Positions 25,358 through 33,113 of a stretch of 49,544 bases of DNA are shown piece by piece; position 1 is the stretch's first letter, and every line of letters begins with the position of its first letter. The stretch covers positions 1 to 49,544 of the forward strand of contig JANQES010000026.1 of assembly GCA_028278205.1 (NCBI GenBank), given 5' to 3'. The notes below the pieces were generated by a model that was not told where the DNA came from, made no database searches, and saw nothing but the letters and a program-made list of their open reading frames with translations. The position numbers were made by a program, and so were the translations under genes. The DNA comes from Rhodothermales bacterium. GTDB taxonomy: Bacteria; Bacteroidota; Rhodothermia; Rhodothermales; Bin80.

Positions 25358-25613
25358 CACAGAGGGAGAGCGTTACAAAAAGTAAGGGGGTGAGTGGGTA
25401 AAATTTACCTGATTGTGGGTAGCGGTGGGGTATCCCTCCATCAGGAGTCCACAAGGTTGACGAAGAGGACGCGGTCCAGGGCGATTGAATACCCCCCGAA
25501 TTAGCGCCTTAATACGGCGGGTGCCTAGCGCCTCAGAGCCCGGATCACTACCTTATGGCCTGCTCAACAACACCGTTGCAAATCAATCGACGAGACGAGG
25601 CAAAAGGCATACC

Positions 25614-26453
25614 ATGGCACACTCATACGGTCTTCTCGACGGGAAAACCGGCGTCATCTTCGGGGCGCTCAACGAAAGCAGCCTTGCCTGGGCTATCGCG
25701 CAGGCCGCGCACCGCGAAGGCGCGCGTTTCATTCTCTCCAACGCGCCGATAGCCCGGCGTCTGGGCACGCTCGGCACGCTGGCCGAGCAAACCGGCAGCA
25801 CCATCATCTGGGCCGATGCCACCGACGATGATGACATCCGGGCCCTCTTCGAACAGGCCAAAGAACAGTTCGGGCAGATCCACTTCATCGTTCACGCCAT
25901 CGGTATGGGCGTCAACGTGCGCAAGAAGAAGCCGTATGAGGATCTCAACTACGACTGGTATCGCAAGACCCTCGACATCTCGGCTATCAGCTTGCACCGG
26001 ATCGTACACCACGCGATGGATACCGACGCGCTGGCAGACGGCGGCTCCATCGTCGCTCTTTCTTATATCGGCGCACAACGGGTATTTGCTAAATACTCGG
26101 AGATGGGCGATGCCAAAGCGTTGTTAGAGAGCATCGTACGCACCTGGGGGTCGCGCCTCGGACGGCGCGGCATTCGTATCAATGCTATCTCGCAAAGCCC
26201 TACCCGCACCACCGCCGGCACGGGCATTGTCGGCTTTGACGCCCTGTTTGCCTATGGCGACAGCCTCTCGCCGCTGGGCAACGCCGACGCCGAAAGCTGC
26301 GCCGACTACACCATCACGCTGCTGAGCGACCTCACGCGCATGGTGACGATGCAGACGCTCTACCACGACGGCGGCTTCAGCAGCATGGGGATCTCCGAAG
26401 AGTCCGTCCAGGATCTGCTGAAGGCGCTGGCTTCGAACCAGGACGAGGGTTGA
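25614..26453 (+). CDS. fabI: Enoyl-[acyl-carrier-protein] reductase (NADH)
   Basis: A 279-residue short-chain dehydrogenase of the FabI type, which reduces trans-2-enoyl-ACP in the last step of each fatty-acid elongation cycle. Seen: GVIFGALNESSLAWAIA nucleotide-binding region, HAIGMG, Tyr151 in LSYIGA, the catalytic Tyr161 and Lys168 (Y-SEMGDA-K), and GIRINAISQSPTRT. It is the usual target of triclosan-type inhibitors. ATG 25614 is chosen because it opens the conserved core; the longer frame from 25485 has no family likeness. Confidence 0.92.
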   Translation: MAHSYGLLDGKTGVIFGALNESSLAWAIAQAAHREGARFILSNAPIARRLGTLGTLAEQTGSTIIWADATDDDDIRALFEQAKEQFGQIHFIVHAIGMGVNVRKKKPYEDLNYDWYRKTLDISAISLHRIVHHAMDTDALADGGSIVALSYIGAQRVFAKYSEMGDAKALLESIVRTWGSRLGRRGIRINAISQSPTRTTAGTGIVGFDALFAYGDSLSPLGNADAESCADYTITLLSDLTRMVTMQTLYHDGGFSSMGISEESVQDLLKALASNQDEG

Positions 26454-26499
26454 GGAAGCGTGGGGGAATGGAAGAAAGGGTGAGTGGGAGAGAATGCAG

Positions 26500-26573
26500 G
26501 AATGTCGAACGTCGAATGACGAATGATTCGATTCACTACTCGTCATTGGTCATTCGTCATTCAAAACCCCTCT
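26500..26573. repeat. Heptad-word inverted repeat (GAATGAC family)
   Basis: Left arm: GTCGAAC, GTCGAAT, GACGAAT, GATTCG. Right arm: CGTCATT, GGTCATT, CGTCATT, CAAAAC. Between fabI and the M1 peptidase, both on the + strand. Confidence 0.6.
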
Positions 26574-26598
26574 TTCCCAGAGAAATGCTGCCAATGAA

Positions 26599-28128
26599 AT
26601 GCTGAAACGCGCTGGTTGGAGGATAGCGTTGTGCCTGGCCCTGACGGCTGCCGCGTGCCGCCAGCCGCCGCCGCTGCCCCCACCTGCCGGCGTGGATGCG
26701 CAGCACTACGACCTGACGATCCGGCTCGATCCGGCGGCGCAGGTGTTTCAGGCCCGCGCTGTCCTCGACGTGCGCCACCCCGACACGCTGACGGCGCTTC
26801 CGCTCGCTTTTGAGGATCTGACGATCGATTCGATCCGGGTGAATGGGGTTGCGGTGGAGGCCGCGCGGGAGGACGACCGGCTCTGGGCGCCGGTGGCATC
26901 GGGCAGCCGTGCCTCGCGGATCGAGGTGGCCTATCGGGGATGGCCGCGTTTGGGATTCTATGCGACCGAGCGCGGCGGGCAGCAGATCGTCTACACCGAT
27001 TCGTGGCCCGACGAAGGACGCGGCTGGCTGCCGGGCTTGCATCACCCTGCCGATCCGGCCACGTTCGCGCTGCGCCTGACGCTGCCGCGTGGCTACGAAG
27101 CCGCAGCCAGCGGAAGCCTCCACGCGCTCGACACGCTCGGCGCTGAGGTCCGGTATCAGTGGCGCCTCGACGTGCCGGCGCCGCTCTACACGTTCGCTTT
27201 TGCCGTGGCCGATTTCAGCCTGACCGAAACGACAGCCGGCGACACGCTGCCGGTGCGGTATTACATGCTGGCCGAAGACTCAGCTTACGCCCATCAGCTC
27301 CGGCGTACACCGCAGGCGCTGGCTTTCTTTTCCGAAACGCTCGGCCCGTATGCGTTTGATGCCTACGCCAGCGTCCAGGTGCCGATGCGCTTTGCCGGGA
27401 TGGAAAATGCCGCCGCGTCGTTCTTGCTGGCCGATCTTTTCCCGGCCAACCGGGCCGAAGAAGTGCAGATCCACGAACTGGCGCATCAATGGTTCGGCAA
27501 CCGGGTGCCCCTCGCCGAATGGGCCGATCTCTGGCTCTCGGAAGGCACCGCCACCTATCTGACGACGCTCTTCTACGAACACGCCGACGGCCTCGATGCC
27601 GCCCGAACCCGATGGATCGACATGGCTGCGCTGGAGGCCCGGCAGGCCACCGCCACGGCCCTGGTCATCAAAGAGCCGAGGCCGCCGTCGGCCTATCTCT
27701 CGTGGGTGCCCTACGACAAAGGCGCCAGCGTGCTGCATCTGCTGCGCCGCGCGCTCGGCGACGACGCCTTTTTCGCCGCCCTCCGCGCTACCTATCAGCG
27801 CTATGCCGGGCAGCCGCTCTCTACAGAGGCCTTTCAGGAGATCCTCGAAGCCGAAGCCGGTCAGGATCTCGATGCCTTCTTCGAATACTGGGTCTACGGC
27901 ACGGATTTCCCCACCCTGAAGACCACCTGGGACCCGGCGACGCGCACGCTTTCCTGGCGCATCACCGGCGATGCCGGAACCCTCGCCGGGGTGCCGTTCG
28001 ACCTCCAACTGCGCCGCCGGGGCCGCGTCCACTACGCCGATGCCGAAGCCGGACGCGTGACTCTGGCCGATTGGGACGACCGCCCCCCGCGCGTGCGTCC
28101 CGTCGGCGTGATGATGCGCGTTGAATAG
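26599..28128 (+). CDS. M1 family metallopeptidase lipoprotein
   Basis: A 509-residue zinc aminopeptidase-like protein anchored as a lipoprotein (lipobox LTAAAC, Cys20). The substrate-binding GAMEN motif is present as FAGMENAA (GMEN 267-270) and the zinc site is HELAHQWFGN (His292, Glu293, His296) with Glu315 in LSEGTATYL. Near the end of the catalytic domain, YDKGASVLHLLRRALG is typical. It lacks the C-terminal HEAT domain of larger M1 enzymes, which fits its length. Expected to trim peptides in the periplasm or at the surface. Confidence 0.9.
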   Translation: MLKRAGWRIALCLALTAAACRQPPPLPPPAGVDAQHYDLTIRLDPAAQVFQARAVLDVRHPDTLTALPLAFEDLTIDSIRVNGVAVEAAREDDRLWAPVASGSRASRIEVAYRGWPRLGFYATERGGQQIVYTDSWPDEGRGWLPGLHHPADPATFALRLTLPRGYEAAASGSLHALDTLGAEVRYQWRLDVPAPLYTFAFAVADFSLTETTAGDTLPVRYYMLAEDSAYAHQLRRTPQALAFFSETLGPYAFDAYASVQVPMRFAGMENAAASFLLADLFPANRAEEVQIHELAHQWFGNRVPLAEWADLWLSEGTATYLTTLFYEHADGLDAARTRWIDMAALEARQATATALVIKEPRPPSAYLSWVPYDKGASVLHLLRRALGDDAFFAALRATYQRYAGQPLSTEAFQEILEAEAGQDLDAFFEYWVYGTDFPTLKTTWDPATRTLSWRITGDAGTLAGVPFDLQLRRRGRVHYADAEAGRVTLADWDDRPPRVRPVGVMMRVE

Positions 28129-28365
28129 TGCTTTGTTCTTAGTGCTTTGTACTTTGTAGGGTGAACCTACGAAGTTATTTTGATAGAACGAAGGTAGGCG
28201 TTAAGCATTGGAGCCAGGGCACTGACGAGGGGTTTGAGTTTTTGGGTTTGCTCTTTAGTGAGAAGGCGACGGCGGTAGGCGCGGCGCAACCAGTGTTTTA
28301 CTTCATGGTGAAGGGTTTATCCACAAATAAACAAAGTACAAAGAACCAAGAACAAAGCACTAAAC
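28126..28365. repeat. Heptad-word inverted repeat enclosing an S23-like gene remnant
   Basis: Left arm (28126-28159): TAGTGCT, TTGTTCT, TAGTGCT, TTGTACT, TTG. Right arm (28330-28365): ACAAAGTACAAAGAACCAAG then AACAAAGCACTA. The loop of about 170 bp carries the C-terminal part of a four-helix-bundle gene on the minus strand. The left arm begins at the stop codon of the peptidase gene. From 28366 to the next gene at 28526 no further feature is seen. Confidence 0.75.
28167..28316 (-). pseudogene. C-terminal remnant of an S23-type four-helix-bundle protein
   Basis: Reading the minus strand gives 49 residues, beginning HHEVKHWLRRAYRRRLLTKE and continuing QTQKLKPLVSALAPMLNAYL then RSIKITS before a stop. 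This is the characteristic last third of the four-helix-bundle (23S rRNA-intervening-sequence) family: an xEVKHWL helix, RRAYRRxLLTKEQ, and an LxPxLNAYLRSI end. An in-frame stop precedes it and the first two helices are absent. It sits inside the loop of the repeat hairpin at 28126-28365. Confidence 0.75.
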
Positions 28366-28525
28366 GCGAACCACATCCCCGCTAAACCGTTTTAATCAGC
28401 AAGTTTGTCTTGCCGATATCTCCCTGCGATGCCCTCACCGCGATTTTCGGCTTGACTCTTTGCCCGTTTCGGCTGTTTCTTCGGGCGGACTTTTTCCTTC
28501 TCAACCTGACTTCACTGTCTGGATT

Positions 28526-29299
28526 ATGCGACCACTGATGGCCTTTTTCGTGTTGATGCTCGTAGTGTTTGTAGGATCAGCCGCCGCGCAACCTGCGCCT
28601 GTTGATGCTTCCGCTGCGCTGCCTGAGGACGTGGGAGAGACGATCCATTACGTGGTCAAACGCGGCGCTACGGTCTATTCTGAACCCGACGGCAAGCGGG
28701 CCTATCTGCGCCTCGGCTTCCGCGAACCGATCTATGTGCTGGACGCGGAGGGCGGCTGGAGCCGGGTGCGCACCCAGGACGGCGCCCAGGGGTACGTCGA
28801 ATCGTCGGCCCTGTCTAATGTCTGGATTCGCGTCTCCAAGCGCCGGAAAAAGCTCTACCTCTACAAGGGCATGGACCTGATCATGCAGGTGCCTGCCGAT
28901 TTCGGCTACAACGCCTATGCCGACAAAGTGCGGCAGGGAAGCACCGCCAACCCGGACGACTGGCGCACGCCCGAAGGCACGTTCTTCGTCGTCAAGAAAA
29001 ACCCTTACAGCCGTTTCTACAAGGCCCTCGTGGTCAACTATCCGACGGCGGAAGATGCCCGGCGGGGTTTGAGGCAAGGGCTGATCTCGAAAAGACAGCA
29101 CGACGCCATCGTCCGCGCCGAAAACGACTTTACGATGCCGCCCATGAACACCGCCCTCGGCGGCATGATCGAAATCCACGGCGATGGCACCGGCGCCGGC
29201 AGTAACTGGACGCAGGGCTGCGTCGCCGTTCACAATTCCCATATCGATAAGCTCTGGGCCTGGGTGGACGTGGGCACGCCCATCATTATCGAGAAATGA
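28526..29299 (+). CDS. L,D-transpeptidase with SH3-like domain
   Basis: A 257-residue secreted protein. Signal peptide to about SAAAQ, an SH3-like domain (HYVVKRGATVYSEPDGKRAY to GYVESSALS), then a YkuD transpeptidase domain beginning WIRVSKRRKKLYLYKG. The catalytic site is His218 in EIHGDG and Cys232 in NWTQGCVAVHN. Enzymes of this type make or remodel 3-3 peptidoglycan cross-links or attach proteins to peptidoglycan. ATG 28526 begins the signal peptide; a frame opening at 28460 adds unlikely sequence. Confidence 0.88.
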   Translation: MRPLMAFFVLMLVVFVGSAAAQPAPVDASAALPEDVGETIHYVVKRGATVYSEPDGKRAYLRLGFREPIYVLDAEGGWSRVRTQDGAQGYVESSALSNVWIRVSKRRKKLYLYKGMDLIMQVPADFGYNAYADKVRQGSTANPDDWRTPEGTFFVVKKNPYSRFYKALVVNYPTAEDARRGLRQGLISKRQHDAIVRAENDFTMPPMNTALGGMIEIHGDGTGAGSNWTQGCVAVHNSHIDKLWAWVDVGTPIIIEK

Positions 29300-29358
29300 G
29301 GCAAGTGGTTATATTACACCTCCGCTTTCGCATCTTCAGGGGCTAATCAACCGTGCTC

Positions 29359-29973
29359 ATGGCTGTCGTCACCACCGCTAGCAAGGCCCATACGTCCGCC
29401 AATCATCAAAAATATACCCACCCCAACCGGCTCTACCAGTGGCACCTGCACGCCTTTTTGGAGCAGGTCTATCAGTTACTCGATCGAACCGAGGCCCAAT
29501 CGGTGCTCGACGCCGGCTGCGGCGAAGGGTTTGTGACAAGCTATCTGGCGCAACAGAATCCCCAATTGCGGCTTACCGGTGTGGATCTCAACCCGGAGGC
29601 CATTGTCTATGCGCAAGAGCACTACGGCGACCGGGCGAGCTTCCGCACCGGCAGCCTCTACAAACTGCCGTTCTCCGATAATTCGTTCGACACGGTCTTG
29701 TGCAGCGAAGTGCTCGAACACCTCGACGACACCACCCGCGCCGTCGATGAACTCAAACGGGTGGCCCGGCGCCACGTGCTCATCACGGTGCCGCGCGAGC
29801 CGTATTTCAAGTTTTTCAATGACATAGGCCGTCGCCTCGGCGTCAGCCCCGACCCCGGCCACGTCAATTTCTGGACGAAAAAGACATTTCAGCAGTTCAT
29901 CAAAAACCACTTCGATGCCCCCATCTTCGCCTGGAAACACGTCATCTATCAAATGGCCCTGGCAGGGGTTTAA
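29359..29973 (+). CDS. Class I SAM-dependent methyltransferase
   Basis: A 204-residue Rossmann-fold methyltransferase. Motif I is VLDAGCGEGFVTSYLA, motif II the acidic LTGVDLNPEAI, and the post-motif region LYKLPFSDNSFDTVLCSEVLEHLDD is typical of Methyltransf_11/25 proteins. The C-terminal part has VLITVPREPYFKFFND and PGHVNFWTKKTFQQFI, as in small-molecule or lipid methyltransferases of the UbiE-like group. Substrate unknown. ATG 29359 or GTG 29353 could be the start. Confidence 0.87.
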   Translation: MAVVTTASKAHTSANHQKYTHPNRLYQWHLHAFLEQVYQLLDRTEAQSVLDAGCGEGFVTSYLAQQNPQLRLTGVDLNPEAIVYAQEHYGDRASFRTGSLYKLPFSDNSFDTVLCSEVLEHLDDTTRAVDELKRVARRHVLITVPREPYFKFFNDIGRRLGVSPDPGHVNFWTKKTFQQFIKNHFDAPIFAWKHVIYQMALAGV

Positions 29974-30145
29974 TTTGCGAATGATGGCTGCCCCGTGTGC
30001 TTCTTTTCTTTCATCCCCTGTCGATACCATGTAAATTCGCTGTACCTTTGTCTTTACGGGATTCCGGACTGTAGTTCGGTATGAATCTTCCGCTTGGCCT
30101 CTTGCGTATTTTATAACGAACTATCACCATCTGACCGATGAGCGC

Positions 30146-31582
30146 ATGATACGCGAGCGATTTTCCGGCTTTCGAACAGTTTGTGCGGCGCTTTTGCTGC
30201 TGGCTGCTACCTTCCTGGCGACGGCGTTGCCCGCCCAGGCGCAGTCGCGGGAGCCTAAGCCGTTGTCTTTCGAAGAGGCCTTCACCGAAGGCCCCGTCTA
30301 CGTCGTTCCTATCGAAGGGATGATCGACAACGGGCTCTCCCGTTACATCGAGCGCGCGCTCGAAGATGCTGAGGGAGACGAGGCGGCTCTGGTACTTTTC
30401 GAGATCGATACCTTCGGCGGCCTCGTCGATGCGGCCGATAAGATCCGGAAGGATTTGCTGGATGCGCCGATGCCCACGGTGGCTTTTATCGATAAGAACG
30501 CCGCCTCCGCCGGAGCGCTTATTTCCTACGCCGCCGACCGCATCGTGATGGTGCCGGGCGCCTCCATCGGCGCTGCCACGGTCGTCGAGGGCGGTAGCGG
30601 AGAAGCGGCGCCGGACAAGTATCAGAGCTACATGCGCGGTTTGATGCGCGCCACCGCCGAAGCCAATGGCCGCGACCCGCAAATCGCCGAGTCGATGGTA
30701 GACGAGACGCTCGAAGTAGAGGGCATCTCTGAAGCCGGCAAAGTGCTGACGCTCTCGTCGCAGGAGGCGTTGCAGTTTGGCGTGGCCGATAAAATCCTGG
30801 AGACCTCCGACGAAGTGATCGACGCCTTCGGGCTGAGCGAGGCGCAACTGGTGGCGCATCAGACGAGCACCGCAGAACGGATACTCCGGTTTCTCGGCTC
30901 GCCCGTGGTGCAGTCTATCTTGATGTTGATGATGCTGGGCGGGCTGTACTTCGAGCTTCAGACGCCGGGCGTCGGGTTTGCGGGGTCGGTGGCGCTCATC
31001 GGGGCGGCGTTGTTCTTCGCGCCGCACTACCTGCTGGGCCTCGTCGAAGTCTGGGAGATCCTGCTTTTTGCCGTCGGCGTGATGCTGATTCTCGCCGAAA
31101 TATTCGTGATTCCGGGCTTCGGCATTGCCGGGGTTTCCGGGATCTTGCTGGTGCTCATTTCGCTGGTGGTTTCGCTGGTGGGCAACGTCGGGTTCAGTTT
31201 TCCGCCGCTGCCTGCGCTTACCCCGGCGGTGGTCACGGTAGCCACCACCCTGGTTTTGTTGGTGATGTCGGCTTTCGCGCTGGGGCGTTTTCTTCCTAAG
31301 ACCGAGCGGTTCAACCGCCTGGTGCTGGCGCCCGAACTCTCAAGCGCCACGGGCTATACCGCCGCCGAGACGCACACGGAGTATCTCGGGCAGATTGGCC
31401 GCTCGCTAACGCCGCTACGCCCCTCAGGCACCATCGAGATCGGCGGAAACCGCGTCGATGTGGTCACCAGCGGGGAGTTCATCGCGCAGGGCGAGCAGGT
31501 CAAGGTGGTCAGTGTGCGCGGTAGCCGGGTGGAGGTGCGCCCGATAACCGTTTTGCCTCCGAGCGAAACATCTCCGGCCTGA
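30146..31582 (+). CDS. NfeD family protein with N-terminal ClpP-like serine protease domain
   Basis: A 478-residue membrane protein of the long NfeD (NfeD1b) type. Residues 1-33 are a signal. Residues 50-250 are a ClpP/crotonase-like protease: DTFGG forms the oxyanion region and Ser121 in KNAASAGALIS the nucleophile. Four or five transmembrane segments follow (ILMLMMLGGLYF to LVLLVMSAFALG), and the C-terminus is the NfeD OB-fold (GSLTPLRPSGTIEIGGNRVD-like). Such proteins usually work with flotillin/stomatin partners in membrane-protein quality control; none is adjacent, but a second NfeD follows 43 bp downstream. Confidence 0.9.
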   Translation: MIRERFSGFRTVCAALLLLAATFLATALPAQAQSREPKPLSFEEAFTEGPVYVVPIEGMIDNGLSRYIERALEDAEGDEAALVLFEIDTFGGLVDAADKIRKDLLDAPMPTVAFIDKNAASAGALISYAADRIVMVPGASIGAATVVEGGSGEAAPDKYQSYMRGLMRATAEANGRDPQIAESMVDETLEVEGISEAGKVLTLSSQEALQFGVADKILETSDEVIDAFGLSEAQLVAHQTSTAERILRFLGSPVVQSILMLMMLGGLYFELQTPGVGFAGSVALIGAALFFAPHYLLGLVEVWEILLFAVGVMLILAEIFVIPGFGIAGVSGILLVLISLVVSLVGNVGFSFPPLPALTPAVVTVATTLVLLVMSAFALGRFLPKTERFNRLVLAPELSSATGYTAAETHTEYLGQIGRSLTPLRPSGTIEIGGNRVDVVTSGEFIAQGEQVKVVSVRGSRVEVRPITVLPPSETSPA

Positions 31583-31625
31583 GTCGTACACAGGTAACAT
31601 TCTTTCATAAGCAGCACGCCCAACA

Positions 31626-32126
31626 GTGGAACTGCTCATCCCCATAATGCTCATCGTCGTAGGCTTCGCGCTGATCCTGGTCGAAGTCTATCTGGTGCCG
31701 GGCTTTAACGTGATCGGAATCCTCGGTTTCTTGCTGATCGTCTTTGCTGTGGGCTACGTCTATTCCGAGTCGGGTATGCTCGGCGGCAGCCTGGCGTTGT
31801 TTGGATCGACGGCTGCCGGGGCCGGCCTGTTTTACGGATTGTGGAAGTCGGGCGCCTGGAACAAGTTTATCCTGGCCACCAGCCTGCGCCACGACGACGA
31901 ACTCGTCGCGCGGGAGCACGAACACCGGGCGCGGCACCTGGGCAAAACCGGCGTAGCCATCACCCCGCTGCGTCCCACCGGCGTCATCGAAGTAGACGGC
32001 GAACGCATCGAAGTCGTCACCGAAGGCGAATTCATCGCCGCCGGCAGCAACGTCCGCGTCGTGGCGATGGACCGCCGCCGCTACTTCGCCCGTCTCGACG
32101 CCCTGCCCGAACCCTCTACCGATTGA
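31626..32126 (+). CDS. Short NfeD family protein
   Basis: A 166-residue protein with three hydrophobic segments (IPIMLIVVGFALILVEVYLV, IGILGFLLIVFAVGYVY, SLALFGSTAAGAGLFYGLW) and a C-terminal NfeD OB-fold (GKTGVAITPLRPTGVIEVDG then ERIEVVTEGEFIAAG). It lacks the protease domain of its upstream neighbour and looks like a paralogue of that gene's C-terminal half. Start is GTG 31626; a following ATG at 31647 would cut the first membrane segment. Probably co-transcribed with the long NfeD. Confidence 0.87.
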   Translation: MELLIPIMLIVVGFALILVEVYLVPGFNVIGILGFLLIVFAVGYVYSESGMLGGSLALFGSTAAGAGLFYGLWKSGAWNKFILATSLRHDDELVAREHEHRARHLGKTGVAITPLRPTGVIEVDGERIEVVTEGEFIAAGSNVRVVAMDRRRYFARLDALPEPSTD

Positions 32127-32292
32127 TTGCACCTCTTCTAGTTTAATGGCGACTTTTCTTGCCTTTCTGTGTCTTTAGGTTACTGCGTGTAGATCAGGAG
32201 GATTTGCTTTTAAGGCACCCTGAGCACGAACCACCCACGATGCAGTTCGTAGTACGCAGTAGCCAGACCCTCATCACCGATACCGGATTGGA

Positions 32293-33021
32293 ATGACTTT
32301 TCGACTCGCTTCATACAGCACGCTGTTTTTGGTCATGTTTCTGGCCGGCTGTCTGCCCGAAGAAAAGATTGAGACCGGGCCGCCGGACGGGTGGCAGGCC
32401 GAAGACCTTCGCTGGTGGCGTGCCGGCTTCGACACCACCGGCATCTTTCGAAACCTGGAAACGCTCACCGACATGGGCGTCCGGGGGGCGCAACTGACCT
32501 ACGCCGCCTCGCCCAACGTGGCCCGGCAACGCGCCAGCCAGCAGGAATGGTTCGAGCGCGCCGTCAAGCAGAAGATCATCCAACTCTATCGCAACCATCC
32601 TGAAGTGGTCGATTCGCTGGTCGAACGCCATGTGGTGCCTATGCTCAAAGAGGTAGACCTGGATGCGAACATGCAATCTGAGGTCGATCACTACATGTCG
32701 AAAAGCTATCGATTCCTCCATAAAAATTATTTTCAAGCGCCGCAGCAAAAGCTTCGCGTAGGCCGCGACATCGAGGTGCCCTATCCCGAATCGGCGCGCA
32801 AACGCCAGATCAAAGGCGCGGTACACGTCCAGGTTTACGTCAATGCAGAGGGCGAGCCCATGACGGTCGAACTGCTCGAAAGCCTCGACCCGGAACTCGA
32901 TGGCATCGCCATGCGGACCATGACGAAGATGCGCTGGCGGCCCGCCTATCTGATGGGCAAAGGCACCTGGAAGACCATCCCCGCCTGGACGCGCGTCAAG
33001 ATCCGCTTCGGCATCGGGTGA
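32293..33021 (+). CDS. TonB-like C-terminal domain lipoprotein
   Basis: A 242-residue protein with a lipoprotein signal (LFLVMFLAGC). A helical middle part (about residues 60-140) precedes a TonB C-terminal domain: VPYPESARKRQIKGAVHVQVYV then NAEGEPMTVELLES and RWRPAYLMGKG. Canonical TonB has an inner-membrane helix and a long Pro-rich spacer; this one has a lipobox and no such spacer, so it may not energise transport. It is convergent with a TonB-dependent receptor gene. It may be a periplasmic adaptor. Confidence 0.78.
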   Translation: MTFRLASYSTLFLVMFLAGCLPEEKIETGPPDGWQAEDLRWWRAGFDTTGIFRNLETLTDMGVRGAQLTYAASPNVARQRASQQEWFERAVKQKIIQLYRNHPEVVDSLVERHVVPMLKEVDLDANMQSEVDHYMSKSYRFLHKNYFQAPQQKLRVGRDIEVPYPESARKRQIKGAVHVQVYVNAEGEPMTVELLESLDPELDGIAMRTMTKMRWRPAYLMGKGTWKTIPAWTRVKIRFGIG

Positions 33022-33112
33022 GGGGCAAAGGGCAAATAAGCAAATGGGCAAATTGCAAAGGGCAAAGAAGAATCAAATGCCCTTTGCAATTTGCCCATTT
33101 GCCTATTTGCTC
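33022..33112. repeat. Short-word inverted repeat (GGCAAAT family)
   Basis: Left arm: GGGCAAA, GGGCAAA, TAAGCAAAT, GGGCAAATT, GCAAAGG. Right arm: AAATGCCCTTTGCAATTTGC then CCATTTGCCTATTTGC. It fills the gap between the convergent TonB-like gene and the receptor gene. Confidence 0.7.
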
Positions 33113-33113
33113 G

